Origin: an uncultured Verrucomicrobiota bacterium
GTDB taxonomy: Bacteria > Verrucomicrobiota > Verrucomicrobiia > Opitutales > Opitutaceae
Assembly: GCA_903869675.1 (NCBI GenBank)
Contig: CAIQAB010000017.1
Location: 1-64,000, forward strand
Direction: 5' to 3'
Length of the DNA: 64,000 bases
The notes below the pieces were generated by a model that saw nothing but the letters and a program-made list of their open reading frames with translations, was not told where the DNA came from and searched no databases. Shown here piece by piece: positions 58,377-64,000 of the stretch (position 1 is the first letter of the stretch; every line of letters begins with the position of its first letter). Both the position numbers and the translations under genes were made by a program.

Positions 58377-59309
58377 ATGCTGCGCTATCTCGCCCACGGC
58401 CCCCGTGATCTGGCGCTGACGCCGATCGACGTGACCACTCGGTTCAACTGGGAATTCTACGCGAACCTCAAGGGTGGCCTGCGCCCCACCGAAGCGACGA
58501 TCGAGCCTGGACCATTCATTTTTCGCCCCACCATCTGGGTCTTTCCGCCCGAACGTCCACACGGCTGGGTATCACACAAATCTATAGATCGCTTGGTTTT
58601 ACATTTTTCTTCTGTGCCAGATGTGATCCGCGAAGCTTGCACGGAAAGAGGCTTCCTCAGCGCGGAATTGGAACCGGTTGACGTTGAGATGCTGCACGCC
58701 CTCGGCCGTTCCCTGGAGCCTCACTACCGCTCGCCCTCGCCCGCCTCGCTCCTGCTATTCGATCGAGCGTTAATTGACCTTAGCCTTATTTTTTTACGCG
58801 GGAGAGATTTCCCTTCCGCGTTGCCCCTTGAAACCGTGGCGGTCGAGCGAGTGGAGCGGGCCATCGAGTGGTATCTTTCTCACCTGCACGAGCGCCCGAC
58901 ACTGGAAGCACTGGCCGATATTGTGCATGTCTCCACCGCCCATCTGCGCCGCCAGTTCCAGCTCGTTTACAGCCAGAGCCCGCACTTTGTGCTTACTCAT
59001 TTGCGGCTGGAAAAAGCCGCCGAGCTTCTGGCCACCACCGGAGATACGCTGGATGTCGTGGCGCGGCGGAGCGGCTTTAACAGCGCCAGCGATTTATGCC
59101 GGGTTTTCCGACGGCGCTTCAAGGCCTACCCCAACGAGTGGCGCACCCACGTGGCGGGCTCGGAAAAACCCGCAGATCAAATCGAGCGCCTGATCGCGCG
59201 CGTCGATCCTCAGACCGCCGCCATGACAGAACAACGCAAAAGGCTAAAAGCCGCAGGAGCGTCACGCCGCCGGGGGCATGGCGGTTCGCACCGAACACTT
59301 TTTAAGTAG
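58377..59309 (+). CDS. AraC-family transcriptional regulator
   Basis: The 310-residue protein has an N-terminal sensor half without a recognised ligand motif and a C-terminal AraC double HTH (about 160-262): RPTLEALADIVHVSTAHLRRQF and DVVARRSGFNSASDLCRVFRRRF. The last 45 residues are basic. It is convergent with the epimerase gene. The ATG at 58377 is only a few bases after a TAGGTT hexamer, so a leaderless message is possible. Target unknown. Confidence 0.9.
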   Translation: MLRYLAHGPRDLALTPIDVTTRFNWEFYANLKGGLRPTEATIEPGPFIFRPTIWVFPPERPHGWVSHKSIDRLVLHFSSVPDVIREACTERGFLSAELEPVDVEMLHALGRSLEPHYRSPSPASLLLFDRALIDLSLIFLRGRDFPSALPLETVAVERVERAIEWYLSHLHERPTLEALADIVHVSTAHLRRQFQLVYSQSPHFVLTHLRLEKAAELLATTGDTLDVVARRSGFNSASDLCRVFRRRFKAYPNEWRTHVAGSEKPADQIERLIARVDPQTAAMTEQRKRLKAAGASRRRGHGGSHRTLFK

Positions 59310-59341
59310 CGGGGGCCCTGGCGCATAACCTGCCCCGACTC

Positions 59342-60331
59342 CTAGCTTCCAAACCCGTGGTAAGGCACAAACCAGCGGGCAAATTCGGCCAGGCCATCCT
59401 CCAACGAGATACGCGGGGCATAACCGATGGTTTCGCGAGCCAAGGTGAGATCGGCACAGGTCGATTCCATATCGCCGGGCTGAGGCCCGAGCATTTCCAA
59501 GGTCGCCTTGCGCCCGAGCGCCGCCTCGAGGAGGGCCACAAACCGCAAGGTCTCCACCGGTTCGTTATGACCAAGATTCAGGACCCGCGCCGGCGCTCGG
59601 CCTGCAGCGGGATCAGCCACAGGCGGACACCGCAGGGCCGCCAGGATACCGGTCGCGATATCGTCGACATGCGTGAAGTCGCGGAGATTTTTACCATGAT
59701 TAAAAAGCCGGATCGGCCGTCCCTCGCAAATGGCGCGGGAGAAGAGCATAGGCGCCATGTCCGGCCGGCCCCACGAACCGTAGACTGTGAAAAAACGCAG
59801 ACCCGTGACCGGCAAGCCGAAGAGATGGGCGTAACTGTGCGCCATCAATTCATTTGCCCGCTTGGTCGCCGCGTAAAATGACACCGGTCGGTCCGCCGCC
59901 TGATCCTCCCGAAAAGGCGAAACCGAGCCCGCGCCATACACACTGCTGGACGAGGCATATACCAGATGCCCCGGCGGATCACGCCGGACCGCCTCGAGCA
60001 CCTTAGTGAAACCCAGCAGGTTGCTGTGAACGTAGGCCTCCGGTCGCTCCAGACTGTAACGCACGCCCGCTTGGGCGCCCAGATGAATCACCCCCTCAGG
60101 CCGGAAGGCACGATGAACCGAGGCATAAAGATCCCCCTCGGCCAGATCTCCTTCCACCGCACTAAAACCCGCGCACGCCGTCAAACGCGCCATCCGGTCA
60201 CGCTTTAAACCGACTGGGTAGTAATCATTGAAATTATCGAGGCCCAGCACCTCATGCCCGCCCTCTTCAAGCAGGCGACGACACACATGATAACCGATAA
60301 ACCCGGCTGCACCTGTGACCAATATTCGCAT
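59342..60331 (-). CDS. NAD-dependent epimerase (UDP-glucuronate 4-epimerase-like)
   Basis: The 329-residue extended SDR has the NAD motif TGAAGFIGYHVCRRLL, the segment LDNFNDYYPVGLKRDR typical of UDP-glucuronate 4-epimerases, catalytic SSSSVYG and YAATK, and LRFFTVYGSWGRPDMAP. It would supply UDP-galacturonate for envelope glycans or lipid A. It is upstream of no other gene on its strand but sits next to the PAP2/GT2/ArnT-like block. Confidence 0.9.
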   Translation of the reverse strand: MRILVTGAAGFIGYHVCRRLLEEGGHEVLGLDNFNDYYPVGLKRDRMARLTACAGFSAVEGDLAEGDLYASVHRAFRPEGVIHLGAQAGVRYSLERPEAYVHSNLLGFTKVLEAVRRDPPGHLVYASSSSVYGAGSVSPFREDQAADRPVSFYAATKRANELMAHSYAHLFGLPVTGLRFFTVYGSWGRPDMAPMLFSRAICEGRPIRLFNHGKNLRDFTHVDDIATGILAALRCPPVADPAAGRAPARVLNLGHNEPVETLRFVALLEAALGRKATLEMLGPQPGDMESTCADLTLARETIGYAPRISLEDGLAEFARWFVPYHGFGS

Positions 60332-60374
60332 AATAGTTAGGAGATTATTTTGAACCTAGGCGTGGCGGGGATGA

Positions 60375-61610
60375 TCATGCATCGGCAGCACCAGAACCTG
60401 CCGGTGACTCGACTTCCCGCACGATAGGCACGTCCGCCTCGACTGGCAACTCCGCCGCCGCGCCTACAAGGACAACGCGGCCCCCGGCGCCGAGTTGCAG
60501 CTGTAGTTTGGCGCGGACCCCGGACCGCACCGTGACTTCAAGAATGTTTTCCAACTCCGTGTAGTAACCCTTCGCCAGCCCCGAATATTTCCACGTGGCG
60601 GCCGGCACGAGCGGATCCGTCCTCACCTTCAAATGATTGCCCGGCAGGCCAAACCCTTGGATAGACTGCCGCAAGCCAAGCGCCGGCAAGGTCTCCCCGA
60701 CCGCGACCCGCACCCGCACCTGCGCCCCCGGGGCGATTACCAATACCTCCTCCGGAGGCGGAACCGTGACCGGCCAGTTCAAGGCCGAGCGTTTATTGGT
60801 CGGCGTAGCCAGCAAGACCCCCGCGACCAAGGTCAGCACACCTGCCGCCATCGCTAGATTCTTCCAACGCTCCGCCCGGCGACCCGCCTCAGTCCCTAGC
60901 TTCGAGGATGGCTCCCGCTCCACTCGCACGATAAAATAATACGCAAACCATGCCGCCCACCAAGTGATCAAGGCCGACCAGAGCACATCCGAAAGAAAAT
61001 GCCCGCCCGCCGCCATGCGCGCCGCCCCCATGCCCGCTCCGATCAATGTCGAGATACCGAAAATCGCCCAAGCCAGCCGGGGCCGTTTTGGTCGCAGCAA
61101 AAGGAAAACTGCCGCGTAGGCAAAGGCGACCGAGGGGTGGCCCGCCGGAAAGGATTTGGCCGTGCCGGCGTCACCCTTCAGCAAAGGCGGGCGGTAAGTC
61201 TGCGTGCCATCAAATTGCACGATATGCTTCGGCCGCGGCCGTCCCCAGTGGTCCTTGAAAACCGCATTAACCAGAACTCCCGGCCCTAAAATCAAAGTGA
61301 TTAATAAAAACGCCGCCGCACCCCGCCAGCGTCGCGCCTCCGGCCGCAAGGTGCCGATGAAAAATCCCCAAACCACCGCCAACAATAGCGCCCCCACCAA
61401 GACCGGCGGCGCGTAGTAAAACATCTGCACCCAACCAGCCCGCTCCATGAACCAAGGGCCGTCCGCATGCCCTCGCTGGAAAAACACGCCCGCCGCCCTG
61501 ATATCCAAGTCCGTTAACCAGAAAATCGGCGTCAGCCCCGCCGCCAGAACGATCCAGACCAGCAGATCGCGCCAACGACGGTCGTGTTTCGAAGCAATGG
61601 CGTTAAACAT
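60375..61610 (-). CDS. PAP2-family membrane phosphatase with an extra C-terminal domain
   Basis: The 411-residue inner-membrane protein starts at the ATG at 61610. The PAP2 core (about 60-225) has KDHWGRPRP, SFPAGHPS and ARMAAGGHFLSD, the three catalytic motifs of lipid phosphatases such as LpxE-type and undecaprenyl-pyrophosphate phosphatases. A further helix (AMAAGVLTLVAGVLLATPTN) leads to an extracytoplasmic beta-rich region of about 130 residues that I do not recognise (VRVRVAVGETLPALGLRQS, ILEVTVRSGVRAKLQLQLG). It is divergent from the GT2 gene, 167 bases away. Confidence 0.85.
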   Translation of the reverse strand: MFNAIASKHDRRWRDLLVWIVLAAGLTPIFWLTDLDIRAAGVFFQRGHADGPWFMERAGWVQMFYYAPPVLVGALLLAVVWGFFIGTLRPEARRWRGAAAFLLITLILGPGVLVNAVFKDHWGRPRPKHIVQFDGTQTYRPPLLKGDAGTAKSFPAGHPSVAFAYAAVFLLLRPKRPRLAWAIFGISTLIGAGMGAARMAAGGHFLSDVLWSALITWWAAWFAYYFIVRVEREPSSKLGTEAGRRAERWKNLAMAAGVLTLVAGVLLATPTNKRSALNWPVTVPPPEEVLVIAPGAQVRVRVAVGETLPALGLRQSIQGFGLPGNHLKVRTDPLVPAATWKYSGLAKGYYTELENILEVTVRSGVRAKLQLQLGAGGRVVLVGAAAELPVEADVPIVREVESPAGSGAADA

Positions 61611-61777
61611 TCCCAAGACCACGAAGCGCCTCACGCTCCCCCGCAATCCCTTTTCCCGCCTCCGCTAAAGAACCCCAAACCCATTCAAACGCTGCGCTTG
61701 CCCCGCGCGCTCCAAGCCCCAACCGCGAGAAAGGCTTGTCGATAGCCCGCACAAACGGTGCCCTCTCCTCTTCTCCC

Positions 61778-62497
61778 ATGCCCACCCCAGAGCTCTCGGT
61801 CATCGTGCCGTTTTACAACGAGGCGGAAAACGTCGGCGAACTCTTGCGCGAGATCCGCGCCGCTTGCCCCGGCGCCGAAATCGTGGCGATCGACGACGGC
61901 TCGACCGATGGCACCACGGAACTTCTGCACTCGGAACCGGGTATCCGGACCGTATTCTTCCCCGCTAACCGCGGTCAAAGCGCCGCCCTCTATGCCGGTC
62001 TGCGGCAAGCCCGGGGCCGCATTTGCGTGATGCTCGATGGCGACGGACAAAATGATCCGGCCGATATCCCCGCCCTCGTAGCCGCACTCGCCCAAGCCGA
62101 CCTGGCCTGCGGTTGGCGACGCAACCGGCGCGATACATGGAACCGCCGAGCCGCCTCCCGCATCGCCAACCGCGTGCGTCGCGCTTTCTTGAACGACGGC
62201 ATCCGTGATACCGGTTGCTCCCTGAAGGCCCTCCGCCGGGAACACGTGGATCTGCTCGTGCCGTTCAACGGCCTTCACCGCTTCATCCCCGCCCTTCTGC
62301 GCAACGCCGGCCTACGCCTCGTTGAAGTGCCGGTCAATCACCGCCCCCGCTTGCGGGGCGTGTCTAAATACACCATCGGCGGCCGAGCCCTTCGCGGCAT
62401 CCGCGATCTCTTCGGAGTCTCCTGGCTGCTGAAACGCCAGATTCGTTTTGCCGCCGGGATTCTCGAGACTTCGTCCACGCCGCAAGACCGCGCCTGA
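61778..62497 (+). CDS. Polyprenyl-phosphate sugar transferase, GT2 (ArnC/GtrB/DPM1-like)
   Basis: The 239-residue glycosyltransferase starts at the ATG at 61778. The GT2 core shows LSVIVPFYNEAENVGELL, AIDDGSTDGT, MLDGDGQNDPADIP and the C-terminal VPVNHRPRLRGVSKYTIGGRALRGIRDL, characteristic of enzymes that load a sugar on undecaprenyl or dolichyl phosphate. Unlike GtrB/ArnC it has no pair of transmembrane helices at the end; the chain stops after ILETSSTPQDRA. It begins a rightward run GT2-LAB_N-PAP2-GT. Confidence 0.92.
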   Translation: MPTPELSVIVPFYNEAENVGELLREIRAACPGAEIVAIDDGSTDGTTELLHSEPGIRTVFFPANRGQSAALYAGLRQARGRICVMLDGDGQNDPADIPALVAALAQADLACGWRRNRRDTWNRRAASRIANRVRRAFLNDGIRDTGCSLKALRREHVDLLVPFNGLHRFIPALLRNAGLRLVEVPVNHRPRLRGVSKYTIGGRALRGIRDLFGVSWLLKRQIRFAAGILETSSTPQDRA

Positions 62498-62519
62498 CGC
62501 CTGTGCCCCCTTTAACCAA

Positions 62520-62837
62520 GTGAACGAAATCCTATTCCGCCTCGAACTCGGCCCCCTCGCTCTCGTCATTACCGGCTGGAAGCTGGTCGGCTACATCGGC
62601 GTCTTTCTGTTCGCTGGCCGCTGGGTAGTGCAACTGATTGCCTCCCGCCGCGCCGGTAGACCCGTCATGCCCCGCAGCTTTTGGTATATGAGCGTCGCCG
62701 GCAGTCTCCTGCTGCTCACCTATTTCATCATTGGGAAAAACGACTCGGTCGGAGTATTATCAAACCTGTTCCCCGCCTTCACCGCCGCCTACAATCTATG
62801 GCTGGACATCAAACACCGGTCAGCCAGCGCGGCTTGA
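62520..62837 (+). CDS. LAB_N-domain membrane protein (lipid A-associated)
   Basis: The 105-residue protein starts at GTG 62520. It is a single LAB_N domain, the membrane segment otherwise fused to the N-terminus of LpxB: GYIGVFLFAGRWVVQLIASRRAGRPVMPRSFWYMSVAGSLLLL, with two or three helices. Free-standing LAB_N genes recur next to ArnC/GtrB-like and ArnT-like genes; the function is not settled. Its stop overlaps the next gene's probable TTG start by four bases. Confidence 0.9.
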   Translation: MNEILFRLELGPLALVITGWKLVGYIGVFLFAGRWVVQLIASRRAGRPVMPRSFWYMSVAGSLLLLTYFIIGKNDSVGVLSNLFPAFTAAYNLWLDIKHRSASAA

Positions 62838-63532
62838 GCCCCTTTACCCCTCCGCTCGCGTCAACGCCCGCCTGGAGAACCGCCGGGGTTCTCTGTCGGG
62901 GAGCGGCAGTAGTAGGCTGGACCCGGCGCCGGACCCTGCTGCTGGTTTTGGCCGGGCTCGCCGCCGCACTGCTGGCCGGGCACGCTGCAGACCGCCCCGT
63001 TATGACGTGGCTGGCAACCTGGCGAACGCCCGAAGTGGTGACGGCCGCCAAGTTTATCAGCCTGCTCGGCGAATTCCACTTAGCCCCCCTCGGTGTGGTG
63101 CTCGGAGCGTGGATCGTGGCCGAGTGGCGCCATCAAAAAGACCGGCGCATCCCGCTCGGCTCGACCCTGCTTGCCATGGCTGCAAGCGGCATCCTCGCGC
63201 AACTGCTCAAACCCGTTTTCGGACGCCCCCGCCCCCACCTGCACGTCCCCGACCAACTGGATTGGTTCAACCCGCATTGGGATTCCTTCCCCTCCGGCCA
63301 CTCCATGCACTGGGCCGCCCTCGTGGGCGCCCTTTGGATGGTTTCACCCCGCCTCGCCAAGTGGATCGCCCCCCTCGCGGTCACCGTAATGGCTGCACGC
63401 ATTCTGGTGCCCCGCCACTACCCGACCGATGTGCTGGCCGGCGCCACTCTCGGCCTGCTTTGCGGACTATGTTTCGGGCAGGCCGCCCTCGATTATAAAC
63501 GTCAACTCGGACGACTTCCGCCCTCTTCATGA
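62834..63532 (+). CDS. PAP2-family membrane phosphatase
   Basis: The protein of about 232 residues has the PAP2 motifs KPVFGRPRPHL, DSFPSGHSMHW and ARILVPRHYPTDVL in order, with five or six helices. I place the start at TTG 62834, because it gives the four-base overlap (TTGA) with the LAB_N stop and keeps the first helix; the in-frame ATG at 62681 lies within the LAB_N gene and the next ATG is too late. Its stop overlaps the ArnT-like gene by ATGA. A lipid A or undecaprenyl-pyrophosphate phosphatase role fits the context. Confidence 0.85.
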   Translation: MSPFTPPLASTPAWRTAGVLCRGAAVVGWTRRRTLLLVLAGLAAALLAGHAADRPVMTWLATWRTPEVVTAAKFISLLGEFHLAPLGVVLGAWIVAEWRHQKDRRIPLGSTLLAMAASGILAQLLKPVFGRPRPHLHVPDQLDWFNPHWDSFPSGHSMHWAALVGALWMVSPRLAKWIAPLAVTVMAARILVPRHYPTDVLAGATLGLLCGLCFGQAALDYKRQLGRLPPSS

Positions 63533-64000
63533 AGACCCTCGCCTCCGGCCGCTCCGCCCCCCTGCTTCTGCTCGTCTTCGTATTCCTCATGCTCCTGCCG
63601 GGAACCGGCACCGTCCCGCTGCTCGATCGCGACGAGCCGCGCTTCGCCACCGCCAGCCGCGAGATGGCCGAACGGGCGGACTGGATCAAACCCACCTTCA
63701 ACGGCCGCGACCGCTTCGATAAACCCGCCCTGTCCTACTGGCTGATGCGCGGCGGGTATGCCGTGTTCGGCCAAAACGAGCTGGGCGCCCGCCTGCCCAC
63801 CGTGCTCTGTGCCGCCGCGCTAGTGTTGGCCGTATGGTTTTTCGGCGCACGCTGGTTCGGCCCGGAGACGGGCTTGCTCGCCGGCCTCGGCCTCGCCTCC
63901 TGCCTGCAACTATTTATCCACGGGCGACTCGCCCTGGCCGACATGCCGATGATCCTCGCCATCACCGTCATTCAATTCGCGCTCTCCGCCCTGTTGTTTC
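63529..64000 (+). CDS. ArnT-like (GT39/GT83) glycosyltransferase, partial
   Basis: Only the first 157 codons are in the window; the gene runs off the right edge. After a first helix (APLLLLVFVFLMLLPG) comes LLDRDEPRFATASREMAE, the DEPR motif of the first periplasmic loop of ArnT-type enzymes, then KPTFNGRDRFDKPALSYWL, where the substrate-binding KPPL-type motif reads KPAL. Such enzymes take a sugar from undecaprenyl phosphate and put it on lipid A or a similar acceptor. It is coupled to the PAP2 gene by ATGA. Confidence 0.92.
   Translation, partial: MKTLASGRSAPLLLLVFVFLMLLPGTGTVPLLDRDEPRFATASREMAERADWIKPTFNGRDRFDKPALSYWLMRGGYAVFGQNELGARLPTVLCAAALVLAVWFFGARWFGPETGLLAGLGLASCLQLFIHGRLALADMPMILAITVIQFALSALLF

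Overview
This is a GC-rich bacterial chromosome segment from a Gram-negative (diderm) organism: it carries Pal, an RND efflux pair, prolipoprotein diacylglyceryl transferase, a long YidC and lipid A-type sugar transferases. The gene set (CcsA/ResB cytochrome c maturation, a SUI1/YciH factor, a Pal with the CDWRG motif, a CbiX-like protein, an M72/reprolysin-like protease with VCBS repeats, xylose isomerase beside a LacI regulator) and the almost complete lack of Shine-Dalgarno sequences suggest Verrucomicrobiota, probably Opitutales/Opitutaceae. That placement is an inference from gene content; there is no 16S rRNA here.

Layout. 1-3.8 kb: a partial gene, riboflavin synthase, and an overlapping pair encoding a hybrid histidine kinase and an HDOD protein. 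4.1-13.5 kb: a same-strand surface-glycan cluster (SPINDLY/OGT-like protein, UDP-galactopyranose mutase, a 1098-residue three-domain glycosyltransferase, a GT-B-like protein, a polysaccharide pyruvyltransferase), closed by a probable terminator and followed by a CheR-like methyltransferase. 14.8-17.1 kb: a secreted metzincin with three nearly identical 150-bp VCBS repeats, a separate upstream gene resembling its propeptide, and a stray fragment of another VCBS repeat on the other strand. 17.1-21.0 kb: polyamine ABC transporter in the order potC-potD-potB-potA. 21.2-25.8 kb: aroQ, tRNA-Arg(CCG), a CbiX-like protein, pal, and two peptidases. 25.8-32.3 kb: RND efflux pump, gcvT-gcvH, and a PEGA-domain protein with a strong terminator. 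32.4-36.4 kb: lgt, 5-oxoprolinase subunits (PxpA plus a PxpB-PxpC fusion), and a lipoprotein. 36.5-43.6 kb: resB-ccsA, dinB, a COG4705 four-repeat membrane protein, an FKBP, and a CrtI-like oxidoreductase. 43.7-53 kb: YciH/SUI1, sucA-sucB-lpdA, then rpmH-rnpA-yidD-yidC. 53.3-59.3 kb: SDR, AraC, DUF1653, LacI, xylA, tRNA-Glu(CTC), AraC. 59.3-64 kb: an envelope sugar/lipid block (UDP-glucuronate epimerase-like, PAP2 with an unknown C-terminal domain, GtrB/ArnC-like GT2, LAB_N protein, PAP2, and the start of an ArnT-like GT).

Two themes run through the window. The first is envelope decoration: the 4-13.5 kb glycan cluster and the 59-64 kb lipid-linked sugar module together encode sugar activation, transfer and acidic modification. 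The second is short-unit inverted repeats between genes. Three loci (42.0, 47.3/48.6 and 53.1 kb) hold back-to-back arrays of 7-, 8- or roughly 10-base units. The most striking are two GTAGYGR heptamer hairpins sitting directly in front of the start codons of sucB and lpdA.

Most assignments are by recognition of conserved motifs in the translated sequence; no database search was possible.
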